The notes beneath the pieces are model-generated. The model saw only the letters and a list, made by a program, of their open reading frames with translations, had not been told where the DNA came from and did not search any database. Positions 9,820-20,795 of a DNA stretch of 64,000 nt are shown piece after piece. The DNA is taken from the NCBI GenBank assembly GCA_004194705.1, contig SADC01001289.1:124001-188000 (forward strand). Reading direction: 5' to 3'. Each line of letters starts with the position of its first letter. The stretch's first letter is position 1. The position numbers and the translations under genes were made by a program. This stretch comes from Ditylenchus dipsaci. Lineage: Eukaryota > Nematoda > Chromadorea > Rhabditida > Anguinidae.

Positions 9820-12800
9820 TTATTCTTCAAATTGTTTAACATCGGTAATCGGAGTTTTGGAATCAGCAATCTCTAAGGTTTTGTCCTTGATGTTGTAAGC
9901 TAAGCAGTGATTATTTGAAAACTGAACATTCATCTCAAGCATGTCTGTATATTTAGAAAAGTGTGCTGCCAAATGGCAAACGCCAAAATATTCCTACAAA
10001 AAATTGCTGTTTTCGGTTTAAGTAAACTGAAACTCAGCACATTTTAAACATACCCAATAAGCAACGTAATCACCTGCTGAAATGACCAGCTTTTTTTAGC
10101 ACTGGATGTGATATCACCTTCTCCACCAATGTTAAAAATCAATTTAGCTGCTTTGCTGATATCACAATCCACATCGTAATGACCATTACTAGTGTTGTAG
10201 ATGCCATTGGTGGCATTTATAAGCCAAGGTTTGAAGGATTCAGGTAGATACATGTTAGTCACATACTGGTCTACGATAACAGTCTTGTTAAGGCCTAGTG
10301 TTTGTTTTTTTTCCATTGAGAGTCATTTCGACTGAAGAAATATGAAAGGCGTATGGATAATACTCGCCGTCGACTTGTGGAACGAATATCCAGTTGGATT
10401 GACAATGTTCACTGTCAAAAGCTCCGAGAGTACCAACTGAAGAGCCATTTCCATATTTAGTGCTACAAAAATTCTTATAAGCTTATTTGTTGATTGGATT
10501 GGGGAATAATTATCAACCAGTTGCACCACATCCACAAGCTGAGAAGACGGCTTTGCCGCTAGCTACCGCTGCCCTTAGCGTAAAGGGGCATGCTCGCCGC
10601 CGATGGAAATATTTTGAAAGGCGGGTACCAGGTCAATTCAAACAAGTATTTTTTTTAAATAAATTTTAGTTGAGTACCCCGAGGGAAATAAGTAATTACA
10701 AGCACTTCCATTACATAATAGCATCGGTGGCCTGAAAGTCGGTTGTCGGTTCGAGTCCCACTGGAGGTATAATTTATCCTCGACTTTTCCGAAATTTCGT
10801 CAAATTAATTCTCGTTTGAATTTCGCTGGTAAACGGCCTTTCAAATATTCCCATCGGCAACGAGCATGCCCCTTTAATACCCATTCCCCTATTGCCGTGT
10901 TTGTATATTTTGGCCTGTCCTCATTGTTAGGTTAATATTAAGTGTTTAACTCAATGTAACCCCCTATGGAAGACCCATTTACATTCGTGCAGATATCTTA
11001 TTTAGTCTATTGATAATATTGGTTCGATTAAAGCTAAATAAAGTGAGGAGGTGTAAGACCCATTTATTAGGGGAGGTGCCCTTTATCGCGAAGTTCGACG
11101 CTAGTATAGAATACCGCGCCCGTGCTAGCCTCGCGATTGTTTATGACAATAATTTTTTTTTGAAAGCAAACTTATTAGTCCCAATGGTAATCACAGGCTC
11201 ATCCAAAACATCGCCCAACTGGCTCAACACCGAACTTAGATTGCTTACAGCTGAATAAGAGAATGGTGGGGCCAAACCAAGAAATCCATCAAAAGGACAA
11301 TATTGAGACAAGTGATAACCGAGTCTGTCAAACAATCCAAAGTCAACCTTGCTCTTAAAATTGTCTCCTAACTGGAAAATAATTATATTTGAAGTTGGAT
11401 CTCATTATTAATAATATACCGCAAGAATGTCGTTGGACACATGACCGTCGCCAAAGTAAGAAGTGAAGTTAACATTCAAATCAGTAAATGTGAACGATTG
11501 ACTAAAAACTTCAAGATTTTTTTATATAAAAAATGTGTTTTATTTCGACTTGAGACAGGTTAGGCGAATAGATCTAATCTAGCGTATCCTAATATAGAAT
11601 TGTTCTTTTTAGGCTCAGTCTTTAGGCAAGGGTATAAAAAATCACAACAAAAAAGGGGGATCAATGCGAAAAAGCCTACACAAACATTGCCGAACAACTT
11701 AAGAAAAGTATTTTCAACACTTTCGTTGCTTCTTATTTAGATCTTTTATGCGTTGTTCACAATAGAAGACTGCAGTCGCCACCCCGGATTGCAGTCCTCA
11801 TTGTGAACACACAACAATCCACAGTCGTCACTCGGGATTGAAGTCCGCAGTGAGGACTGTGGACTGTTGTGTGTTCACAATGAAGACTGCAGTCCGGGGT
11901 TGCGACTGTGGATTGTTGTAAATTGAGTGCAGACTGCAGTCGCCACTCTCATCCAAAACTATTCACGGCGTTTATTTTTGTTTTTTTTATTAGTTTCTGT
12001 ATTGCTCTTATAACCAAAATGAAGCTAAGATCCAGAGCAACATTTTGGTACCAAAATATGAAGGATCGCATAATAATTTTGCGACCAAAAATTGCAAAAA
12101 AGATTACAATCCTCACTCACAATCCACACTTACAATCCACACTCAGGATGGTAAAGTGTGAATTGTGTATGTAGAATTTTTTCTCCATCATTATGTTCTA
12201 TTTTAATGTTGATTTCTAAAAAAATGAGTAAAAATGTCCAAAATTTACATGTAGGTAACGGTACTAGGACAACTAGCCCATGGTCAATTCGTTCACGAGT
12301 CAATTCGTCCAGCTGGACAATATGAGTACAGCCTAAAAATTTGACGAGAGAAAAATAACTTTTTTATCTTTCCTAACGTACTCAGGGAATCATTTTTGGC
12401 CAAATAGAATTGATTTCATGCTAATTGAGAATAATTCTCTAATATTTGGGGTCGAACTCTTTGGAGTGGGTACCAGTCTGAGGTATTGAGATTCTGGTTA
12501 GTCGAAATAGCATTATGGTCTCAACAAGCCGTTTTCAGCACATGATTTTTGGATGTATAAAAAAGTTTGTTTCGCACTAAGAGATCATTAAATTTTTGTG
12601 GACGAAATAACCGCACGCTGTAGGTAGGCGCCAAAGGATCATCCGTACAATTTTAGCCAAATCACTATGCATTCGCATGAACTTATGTAAACAGTCTATA
12701 AGCCTTTCAATCGACAAAATGTTTTATTTTGGCAAAACAGTCGCAATAACTCAACAGAAAACATATTTTCGGCTATCTCACAACAATTACAACAGCAAAT

Positions 12801-15800
12801 TAGAGAATATTTAAATTCCGCGCCATCCACTTCGTTCTTCTTGCCATTCAACGGATCCAGCTCCATTAAAGTACTACATTAGCTTTTGTTGAATATTCTT
12901 GCCATCTTGAGTCACGTAGTTGCTATCTGGCGCAGCGCTTAAAAGTCCCTCTATTTGTTCTCTCCATCCTCCATTAGCTTGATCGTTTGTGTCGGCCAGA
13001 TCTATAAGGTGAAACAGTTTGGAAAAAATTAAAGCCGAAAAAGCAAACTTTGCGGTGAGCGAACTGCTGCGTGCCTAACATTGAAATTGTGAAGGGCAAG
13101 GCAAGCTTTTATGATGTTATCGGTGTTGGATATTTTTGTCTCTAACGGCTTGAGCAACACCCGGTAAGAACAGGCCAAAATGGCGAAGATCAAATTGATC
13201 AAAGGACAGTTTCTCAAGTAAATCGACAATGCTGAACACGAATCAGGTGTTATAATGTCAGATTTATGTAGCGAAATCGAAGTTTCAGGTCAAGATGCCT
13301 TTTGGTATATACTTTTTAACGTTTGCTAAACATTCAAAAAGCCTGGTTGCAGATTACTTTAAAAAACTATCTGGTGCAATTTTTCATGCTCTGTCGAATA
13401 ATATCACCCATTAACTAAAAAACGGCGTTTTAAAACTGTTTTGTACATATTTTTGTATGAACAACATTTTTGAAAAAAATACAATGGTTTCTGTGAGCTA
13501 AAAATTTTTCAAATGATTGTCATAAATACCTCCACGATATGTCATTTGAAAGCTCGCAATCTGCGCTTTCTTTGCACATGATATATAATAAATATATTGA
13601 AACAGCGGCATGTTTTACCTCTTTAAAGTGATATAGGCAAAAATCGTGACATAGATGGTTCACAACGGCCGCTGACTACCGTAGAGTAATTTTTTTTTTC
13701 AATTTTCCTTGACCATCGTGCTCAGCGTAAAATTCTGCACAAGGATATACCATCAGGACGTACAGCCGTTCCGTGTTAACAATTTTGAAAAACATCAGAA
13801 ATACATTACCCTGTATCTTACGTAGAAGTTTCCATCACTTTCCTTTTGCGGCAAGTACAAAGGTCCTCTGCAAATGTAGACATTCCTATTCTTCTTGGCA
13901 AGACGCCTGAAAACGAAAAAAAAATCGAGCTGACAAAATCAAAAATAGCATTCCGTTACCTCACATGTATTTCGACATCATTCCACTTGTCACGATTGAA
14001 ACCTCTGCCTACTTGAGGAGACATGTTGGTTAGGAAGAAAGTCTGATCAATTGAATTCCGCGACTTTCGATGGTTGCCAGCCGCTGCCAGATGTCCTCTA
14101 TCTAAAAGCTTGCAACTATCAAATAAATATATTAAATATATTTAAATATATTTTAAGCAACCGTTACAATATTTTTACCGTAGCCACTTCGCTAAATTTT
14201 TGATTAGAACCATGTTTAGAAATTAATTGCAAAATACATACGAGGTAATCGGAGTTCTGACTCTGGAAGAATGTATGGATGGACGTATCAGGCTTAAAGG
14301 TTGACTTGGATCGGCCGACAGATGGATCATACACCAGACGATCCGGCGTCAAATGTTCGACCACCTAAAATACAACATAGACCAGATTATTGGCACTTAA
14401 AAAAACCATCTAAAAGATAAAAAATTCAAAGTTATAGTAATGGGACAATTTTTACCAGATAATCCAAGGTTTAGAGCAGTCGAAGCCCACACATTTGATT
14501 TCTTCACGTTATTTTTGTAGTCGTCGTGAGAAAGGTCGTAGAGGCATACATTTTCTCGGACTTTCTGAATGATGGCGGAATTGCGCGTTGCTAGATCATC
14601 ACTAGATCCTTTTTTCATTTCCTGCTTTGTTTGCATTGTTCGAAAATCGCACTAGAAACATAAGAGAATGAAGTGAGAGTACAGAAAAAATATGGATGTC
14701 ACAAATTTGATGGCTAATTAATTTTTAATAAATCTTAATTGGATAAAAAAAATATAGTCTTTTTAAAAGACATCCTATCCAAAATGAACAACAATCCTCA
14801 CTTCAAATGAAAAACAATCCTCACTCAGTGCAGATTGTAAGTCCGCACTCTAACATTCCTATTGTGAACACACAACAGTCGCCATTCTCACTGCGGATTG
14901 TGAGTCCGGAGTGAGGGTGGCGACTGCAGTCCACCATTGTGAACTAGGCATTAAAGAACCATGGTTTTTGCGCGCAGCGGCACATGCAAAATTTGAATTG
15001 GCGCGGGAGACTTCTCATTCGTGTCACACTGTACTCTTTGCAGTCATTTCAAACGACCCCAAAGAGTACAGGGAGAGACGAAAGAAAACTTTCCCCGCCA
15101 ATTAAAATTTTTCGTGTGCCGCTGCGCGCAAAAATCATGGTCCTTTAAAGGAGAGGAACATTTTCTGGCCTGAATGGTTCGAAGGTTTAGTTTTGGAAAA
15201 GAAAATTAGTAGCCAAGTGGATCAGAAAAACAAGGAATCACAGAAAACCCGCGTGTACTGCTAGGAAAAGTTTCGCAATTTAAAAGGGTTTGCAGCGATA
15301 CTTAGAGTATCGGAAATTTTAGATTTTTCGCAAATTGATATCCTTTCAGTAACTTCCTGTTTTTATGGAAGTGATTCTTATATAGCAACGAGAGTTACTG
15401 GAATCGATCGCGTTTGGCGAAGAAATCGGAAATTTACAACACTCGAAGCATCTCTGCAATGCCTTTTATAATAAAAAAATTCTGCTAGCAGTAGTCGTAA
15501 GTTGTACGTATTTTCTTGTTTTGCTGATTTACTTAGCTACTACCGGGGGTCTCAAAAGTTCGAACTCACTTTTTAAGATTTGAGTTTTTCTTAAAACAGT
15601 GTAGACATCAACAAATATTAAATACCATATTGTAGCCCTAAGTGTCCTCTTTCCAATGAAATATTAATTTTAGCTTGATTATTCTGGATAAGTCGCCATT
15701 TGGCTCCAAACACTTGTCAGGTCATTTTGAGAAATTGACCAGCGTTTTCATCACTTTAACTGGTCAAAATTTCAATTATGGATTTTCCGACCTAGCAACA

Positions 15801-17266
15801 ACTCACAACTTAGTTGTAGCGCAGCTCAAGAGCTACAAAATCAACTTTACAGAATAATTTTTGGAAATCTAAGTGTTGAGATATGGCTTTTTGGAAAAAA
15901 TAGACTTTCTGAAAAAATGGCCAAAATCTGAAAAAATTGGAATAACTTGGATTTTGGCCATTTTTTCAGAAAGTCTATTTTTTCCAAAAAGCCATATCTC
16001 AACACTTAAATTTCCAAAAATTATTATGTAAAGTGGAGTTTGTAGCTCTTGAGCTGCGCTACAACTGTGTTGTAAGATGTTGCTAGTTCGTGAAATCCAG
16101 AATTGAAATTTTGACCAGTTAAAGTGATGAAAACGCTGGTCAATTTCTCAAAATGACCTGACAAGTGTTTGGAGCCAAATGGCGACTAATCCAAAATAAT
16201 CAAGCTAAGATTAATATTTCATTTGAAAGAGGACACTTAGGGCTACAAAATGGTATTAAATGTTCTCCTCCTTTAAGATTTTGCCCCGGGACACGGACGT
16301 TTCGTCGTAAAACCGTTTCGTCGCAAAGCCGTTTCGTCGTAAGGGACGTTTCGTCGTAAAATTTGTTTTGTGGTAGTACACATTATTTTCTTCTAGTTCT
16401 CTTTTTTTTTCTCTTTTTTTTGTCCTCACAGCTTGTGAGTGGGAATTAAAAAAAGTTTTTATTCTCAGTGAGAATCTCACCACAGTGAGAATCTCAGTGA
16501 TAATTAAGCGAGAATGGGAGCTTTTTGAAGGTGAGGAAGTTTTTTTGGCCTGTGAGTGAGAGTGAGTGAGAACGAAATTTGTCCTCACAGGCTTTGAGTG
16601 AGAATAATTTTTTTGTCCTCACAGTTAGTGAGTGAGAGTGAGAATTGAAAAAAAACCTGTGAGTGAAAGTTAGTGATGTTCTCAGTGATATTCTCAATCG
16701 GAGTGAGCTCAGATAAAGACTGCTATACAGCCCCCCCCCTCCCCCCTCTCAGAAAATAAATAAAGTGACTTCTATTTGTGTAAAAAAGCTATCGTAAAGG
16801 GTGAAGGGCAAATAAATTTACCATTTCCACCGTTACCCACCCTGAATGAAAAGTGTTTTTAGTTGGTAGATCTGTGCTGACTTCACTCAGGTTTGCCTTT
16901 AAATCTATGAGAATAAAAGATCCAAACCAAAAGAAGTCTGTTTCTACGATGAACGTTTGAGCTAGAATGAAGATTTTTATTCACTAAATCGTTTAAACTG
17001 AAAAATTTACCAGATGTTCCGACAGAAATATTTGCTAGAGCTGTGAAATAAACATGTTCTGTTGTTAAGTTTCCCTGGTTTCTCAAATTGTAAGCGTCGG
17101 CACCAATTATCAGCTTCAATTGTGCCTGATGGCGCTTGTGATAATGAGAATATGCAGGTGAACCGGGTTAAGCTTGTGATTAATAGTAGTGATAGTGTGC
17201 ACCACTGCCTGGCTCACTGAAAAAAGTGCTAGCAATAAAATACACAAGCTTTTTACAAGTTCCATC
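9820..17266 (-). CDS. Secreted pepsin-fold (A1 family) protein with both catalytic loops lost; six exons
   Basis: Exons on the minus strand: 17266-17011, 16961-16841, 11501-11420, 11371-11172, 10462-10054 and 9993-9820; the phases close to about 413 residues. It opens with MELVKSLCILLLALF, a signal peptide, then a His/Tyr-rich stretch and the A1 opening strand VYFTALANISVGTSAQTF. Where pepsins have DTGS after that strand, this reads ETDFFWFGS. The flap region is YFGDGH, and CPFDGFLGLAPP is the classic mid-lobe motif. In the C-lobe the second DTGT position reads VDQYVT, followed by YDVDCD and NHCLAYNIKDKT. Proteolysis is therefore unlikely; a binding or structural role is inferred. In the raw frame exon 1 has two TAA codons between about residues 29 and 38, removable by compensating homopolymer changes (A7 at 17220-17226, G3 at 17165-17167), and exon 5 has a similar pair (10305-10312, 10091-10097). 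Intron 1 is only 49 bp; intron 2 is 5.3 kb. Confidence 0.82.
10587..10883. repeat. Family D foldback (GGGGCATGCTCG termini) with tRNA-like core
   Basis: Left end AAAGGGGCATGCTCGCCGCC and right end CATCGGCAACGAGCATGCCCC are inverted, continuing through GGCGGGTACCAGGTCAATTC and its complement. The centre (about 10708-10770) has GGTTGTCGGTTCGAGTCCC, a good Pol III B-box in tRNA T-arm context, preceded by a GGTGG stretch. The larger relative at 24680-25378 shares both features. It sits in an intron of the pepsin-like gene. Confidence 0.7.
11502..11754. other. Intron sequence of the pepsin-like gene
   Basis: It contains a family C-like fragment (about 11560-11640: GCGTATCCTAATATAG with a nearby TTAGGCTCAGTCTTTAGGC). 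There are no exons. Confidence 0.4.
12874..13229 (-). pseudogene. PIF/Harbinger DDE transposase, C-terminal remnant
   Basis: The minus-strand exon at about 13229-13040 encodes FAILACSYRVLLKPLETKI, then NTDNIIKACLALHNF. This is the conserved end of HARBI-type transposases, where the final catalytic Glu precedes 'NxFGIL' and the core ends in 'ACxxLHNF'. A putative intron leads to a tail exon (about 13003-12874, DLADTNDQANGGWREQIEGL), ending in TAG. The N-terminal two thirds, including the first two catalytic Asp, were not found, so it is inactive. Confidence 0.7.
13810..14636 (-). pseudogene. ENDOG: Endonuclease G, 5' two thirds only (five exons including a 13-nt microexon)
   Basis: EndoG is a mitochondrial beta-beta-alpha-metal nuclease. 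Exons on the minus strand: 14636-14508 (start tentative), 14364-14242, 14191-14179 (13 nt), 14101-13960 and 13906-13810, all GT-AG, with phases closing to 168 codons. The peptide runs VVEHLTPDRLVYDP, then QSQNSDYLRSGYDRGHLAAA, with the catalytic DRGH intact, then GNHRKSRNSIDQTFFLTNM, SPQVGRGFNRDKWND and NVYICRGPLYLPQKESDGN. The Asn of the metal site (usually in the QvxxFNR..W.xLE stretch) is present in FNRDKWNDVE. It stops after VRYR at a good donor; the expected VPTHFFK half was not found before the transposase remnant. It is therefore a fragment, captured or interrupted. Confidence 0.8.
14951..15150. repeat. Foldback element abutting the composite's right end
   Basis: Arms run from TTAAAGAACCATGGTTTTTG through GCGCGCAGCGGCAC and back as GTGCCGCTGCGCGC to CATGGTCCTTTAAAGG. 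The centre holds inverted GTACTCTTTGCAGTC / AAAGAGTACAGGGAGAGACG. Fragments of the same element occur at about 44950-45000 and 59935-60075. It is a non-coding miniature element. Confidence 0.7.
15621..16257. repeat. 637-bp near-perfect palindrome (TACCATATTGTAGCCCTAAG termini)
   Basis: The left arm runs 15621 to about 15935 and the right arm from about 15960 to 16257. Both include CTCCAAACACTTGTCAGGTC, TGACCAGCGTTTTCATCAC and the CTTGAGCTGCGCTACAA region, in opposite orientation. The tip is AAAATGGCCAAAATC / GGCCATTTTTTC. Terminal ACCAAATTGTAGCCC words recur at 21060, 24914, 25115 and 45670. It is a foldback transposon derivative inside the 5.3-kb intron. Confidence 0.85.
16268..16365. repeat. 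Tandem GTTTCGTCGTAA minisatellite
   Basis: About five imperfect units of 16-20 bp share GTTTCGTCGTAA or GTTTCGTCGCAA. Confidence 0.7.
16400..16700. repeat. GTGAGTGAGAGTGAGAA minisatellite
   Basis: Imperfect repeats of GTGAGTGAGAGTGAG alternate with TTGTCCTCACAG. The minus-strand frames translate to Ser/His/Arg-rich peptides and are not genes. Confidence 0.6.
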
Positions 17267-18690
17267 ACTGTTGTGGGCCTAAAGATCTAAATAAAAAAAG
17301 TTGAAATCAAGAGTTAAGAAAAAATAAATTTTAAATAGAATCATGATATGCATACATGGATAATTCGTAACTGGTGTTAAAAAAGTTCAGAACGGGTTTT
17401 CAAACAATTGTTTAGTAACAAAAAATATTTTGGAAAGTTTTGCAAACAGTTTTGTAGCCCTTTTCTTCTTCTTTCGATTAGTGTTCAACACTTTTTGGAT
17501 TATATTCGAACAGCCAGCATTTGGCTTTGAACAACTGTGAGGTTATTTTGAGAACTTGATGAGCATTTTCATCACTTTAACTCTTTAAAAGTTTAATTAA
17601 CATTTTAGCACCATGTTTTAGCACAAAAAAAATTTAACTGCAAAAAATACGCCGCTACTTGCTTCCCCGCCCCCACCAAACAACTTTTTAAAAAAACAAC
17701 ATCCTATTTTTTTTAACAGAGAGAATAAAAACGAGTCTGGAAAGTCGAGAAACATCGAGCCACAAATTGTCTTGGTTCCTCCTGTGGGCTTTTAAAAATG
17801 TATTTGTTTACAATATACCCTTGATATGGTGACACCCACAAAAGTTCGATCCTTAGTACTGTCCGCTATGATTCAATCCATTATTTCAACCCACATGTGG
17901 AAAAAAGTGTTGGACCCAGTTGGGGATCGAACCTTTGGGTTTCACTGTATTGAGGCTTGACTATCTTGAAGATGTTTTTAAAATCTACGAGGGGGAGGAT
18001 GGCAACTGTGATCTATTTTTACATGTTTATATAGTCTCCGGGTTCAATTTTTTTATCTGTTAGCTAGAAATATTAAAATTCCATTTATTTAATCAACTAT
18101 GCTCTACAAGATGGTATTGTCAGAATTTTCGAATCGAATCATACAGGTCAAAACCGAAGTTTTTCCGATTTTTCGGATTTTGGTCATTTTCAAAAGGAAT
18201 TGATTTTTTCAGAAAGCCATATGTCAACATTCATATTTTCTATGTTAGCAAAGCGATTACCGTATTCACTCTAATAGGCCGGGATGCCTAGTTATTTTTC
18301 AAACCCCTACAACTGTGAAAATCGTTAATCAAAAATGGCCTCAACTCTCAAATCTTAGTCAAGAAATAAGGAGGTGCCGGGTTATTGGAGAGTGCCGGCC
18401 TATTAGAGAGAAAACGGTAATCTTTAATCAAGAATTTTGACTTATTAAAAGGGCATGCCCGTGTGTTTCAAAAAGTCATCTATTTTTCTATCTATTTCGT
18501 CGATATTTTAAGTGTCGTCTTTTTCTAATTCGCGCCTTTTTTCTTGCTAATTTTACGGCGATATCAGTTTATGTAACCATTTCATGCAATCGTCGGTTTC
18601 TTTGTGGTCTCCTCAATTATGTTCTATCTTTACGTATTTGTTGTGCTAGTTTTATGTGTTATTATATTTTTTAGATATCTCTTCGAAGTA
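17267..18690. other. Upstream region of the pepsin-like gene and intergenic DNA
   Basis: On the minus strand, immediately upstream of the pepsin-like ATG, is a strong polypyrimidine tract ending in TTTAG (about 17290-17305), a possible splice acceptor 28 nt before the ATG. The rest is non-coding, with a family A MITE at 18258-18419. Confidence 0.4.
18258..18419. mobile_element. Family A MITE, 162 bp
   Basis: It begins TACCGTATTCACTCTAATAG and ends CTATTAGAGAGAAAACGGTA. TA at both ends. Confidence 0.8.
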
Positions 18691-19172
18691 TGGCTAACTT
18701 GAACGTTTATCTGAATTGGCTGCGTGGTGTTTTGGCGACTGTCCAGGAAAATACAGTATGTTTTTCGGTTATTTTCTAGTACTGTAGGATTCGAACTTTT
18801 TATTTCAGGTTGATGGTCTCCTTATTCGTCCGCACGCTGGTAAATCAAATCGAGTAAATGTCAAATTCGTTCTTTAAGGCGAGATGTATTTCAAAGACCA
18901 ACCGCTGAAAGGCTCTAATAAAAGAAAAGTTTCTGCTAGATGGATACTGCTATATGTGACCATAGATAGGTCAAGTCAGAAAACTCTTTGTCGATGGCAC
19001 ATTTAAGATTGCATCGCCTTTGTTCGCTCAAGTATATTTCTTATTTTTTGAACAAGATTAAAAATTCTTTCAGGTAAAATTCATTATTCATTTTTCTGGC
19101 TGAAAGAAATGGATTCGTTTTCCCGATTGCAATTGCTCTCCTTCCAAAAAAACTGACGAAGACTCATGGTTG
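18691..19172 (+). pseudogene. MULE transposase remnant
   Basis: A short ATG exon (18691-18756, MANLNVYLNWLRGVLATV, donor GTATGT) is followed by a VDGLLIRPHAG piece, an RRDVFQRPTAERL piece, then KLFVDGTFKIASPLFAQ (about 18977-19027). This is the diagnostic first catalytic Asp block (F-[VI]-DGTF) of MULE transposases. After a possible intron comes FIFLAERNGFVFPIAIALLP (about 19083-19142), the next conserved block. Frames are broken between blocks and the rest of the domain is absent, so this is a decayed 5' fragment. The first exon's link to the transposase is inferred from proximity only. Confidence 0.65.
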
Positions 19173-19257
19173 CTTGGTGATTGGCAAGCGGTGAACAATT
19201 GGCAGAACATCAGGGCGCCCCCCCCTTCTTAAGGTATTTTTGGACTAAATTCTGTGT

Positions 19258-19388
19258 TTTTAGGCTTGGGAAAGGGTAGCCAGCGTATGTTAGGACGGAC
19301 TCAAAAATGTTATATAACTTGTTTGTAGTTAGGGAAACATTCTTGAGTCCGTTCTAACATACGCTGGCTACCCTTGTCTAAGCCTAAT
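19258..19388. repeat. Family C palindromic repeat
   Basis: Arms GGGTAGCCAGCGTATGTTAG and CTAACATACGCTGGCTACCC are inverted, with TTAGGCTT... at the outer ends. This is the cleanest copy of the family in the window. Confidence 0.8.
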
Positions 19389-20215
19389 ATGAACAATCCC
19401 CCAAAAATGACCTTGAAATACCTTTTAAAAGACCATCTACCTTTAAAAAGCTAAAATCAAAATTTTTTGAGAAAGACCAAAATTTCTAAATCAGAAACTG
19501 TTCAGCAATGTTTCTTATATCTTGTTAAGCATAAAAAATGAAGAGTTTGCGCACACTTCATTAGTCACAACTTCCGTACGCTGGCCTACCCCGAAGCCTA
19601 AGGCTAAGCCTAAACTTGTTGTTTGCAAGGGTAGTTACAGCAATTTTTTGGAACAACAACAAAATGACGAAAGAATAAAAATGGAAACAAAGGCAAAATG
19701 ACGAAAAAACAACAGGGGGGACCAAGGCAAAAAAAACCCCCCCTTTCAGGGATAGGGCCGGATGTTCGAATACAATCCGGAAAAGTGCATACTCATTGAA
19801 AGAAGAAGAAAAAAAGGGTACAAAACCATTATTCGGAAAAATTTTCTGAAACGAATTTTCTGACTATAAATAAATGTTTAAAAAAACCCGTTCCGAACTT
19901 TTCCAATAATAGTGAAAATTAAAATAAATAAGACTTTCATCATATTCATTTCTTGATTCACAGTGATAAAGTCTTTATTGAGTTTCCATCAAATAAGCCA
20001 GAAATGAAGAATTGAAACTAATTGTCATCAAAAATATTATTTTCGTGATATTCCACCGGTCCTTATCAAAATCACTTTTCACAAATTTTGGTTAATCAGT
20101 TATATTGAGCACTCAAAAGAACCTAGATGAAACATAATGTTGATACAATTAAAAAAAGCTTAAAACGGTTATTTATTCTTCGGAAAAAATAGCTGTATCG
20201 GTAAATAATTTTTTA
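19389..20215. other. Non-coding repeat-derived DNA
   Basis: It contains another family C fragment (about 19570-19610), the GGGGGGACCAAGGCAA block at about 19714 and AT-rich filler. There are no exons. Confidence 0.4.
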
Positions 20216-20337
20216 ATGGCAAGGGTAGGCCAGGACAAGTTAGGACGGGCTCAAAAATGCTTACCAACTTTAAAAAGTAAGAAAAACATGTTTTAGTTCA
20301 TCCTAACATACGATGGCCTACCCTTGCCTAAGCCTAA
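20216..20337. repeat. Family C palindromic repeat
   Basis: Arms GGGTAGGCCAGGACAAGTTA and TAACATACGATGGCCTACCC are inverted around an AAAGTAAGAAAAACATG centre. Confidence 0.7.
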
Positions 20338-20795
20338 AATGTACACCAGATGGACCAAGTCAAAAAGGGATAATAAGCCAAATGGCACTGGCAACCACAT
20401 ATACATGTTTATACCACAGTTACTATATGCGAAAGGTCATACTTTTTCATATATTTTACCAAAATTAAGTCAAAATACTCTTAAAATTCCTTAAAAAGAC
20501 CGTCTGGCCTTCATGACTTTTTGTCAAATTTTTTTGAAAAAGGTTTTAATTTTTTAATCGAAAACTGTTTAGAAATGTTTATTGTATCATTTCAAGCAGG
20601 AAAAGTGCTCAGAACGTGTTTTTGGGTGACTTTTAAAAAATTTGGCGGGGGGGGGCTGTTGTAAACGCGATCAAGTTCCATGGTCCTTTAAGAAGTAATC
20701 TTACATACTTTTTGATTCACTTTGATGTTTGCGAGTTCGCATGACTTTTCGGCCAAAATTAAAAAATTCAGCAAAAATAAAAAGGTAGAGCTACC

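Larger units (their letters stand above)
11755..14944. mobile_element. 3.2-kb inverted-repeat-bounded composite carrying transposase and EndoG pieces
   Basis: The left end reads GTTCACAATAGAAGACTGCA then GTCGCCACC; the right end reads GGTGGCGACTGCAG then TCCACCATTGTGAAC, the inverse with a few changes. Each end is followed inward by further repeats of the same words (GTGAACACACAACA, GACTGCAGTCCGGGGTTGCG, CACTCGGGATTG), over about 11755-12165 and 14780-14944. Inside are a Harbinger transposase C-terminal remnant and four-plus-one exons of endonuclease G, all on the minus strand. The block lies inside the long intron of the pepsin-like gene. I found no clean target duplication, so mobility as a unit is inferred. 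Confidence 0.55.

Noticed and set aside
10487..10669. Plus-strand frame over 10487-10669
   Set aside because: It is antisense to a pepsin-like exon and runs into the family D foldback.
11908..12174. 88-codon plus-strand frame
   Set aside because: It lies across the GACTGCAGTC terminal repeats of the composite element.
13260..13800. Missing C-terminal half of EndoG (expected THFFK region)
   Set aside because: I searched both strands between the last EndoG exon and the transposase remnant and found no matching frame, so I did not extend the gene.
16256..16697. Ser/His/Lys-rich minus-strand frames
   Set aside because: They lie across the GTGAGTGAGAG and TTTCGTCG tandem repeats and have no splice or start context.
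17144..17202. Possible alternative genetic code: two in-frame TAA codons in a His/Tyr-rich stretch of pepsin-like exon 1
   Set aside because: Reading TAA as Gln or Tyr would give a smooth peptide, but TAA also terminates this gene and its paralogue at the expected family C-terminus, and GDPGP1 reads normally. Compensating homopolymer indels are simpler.
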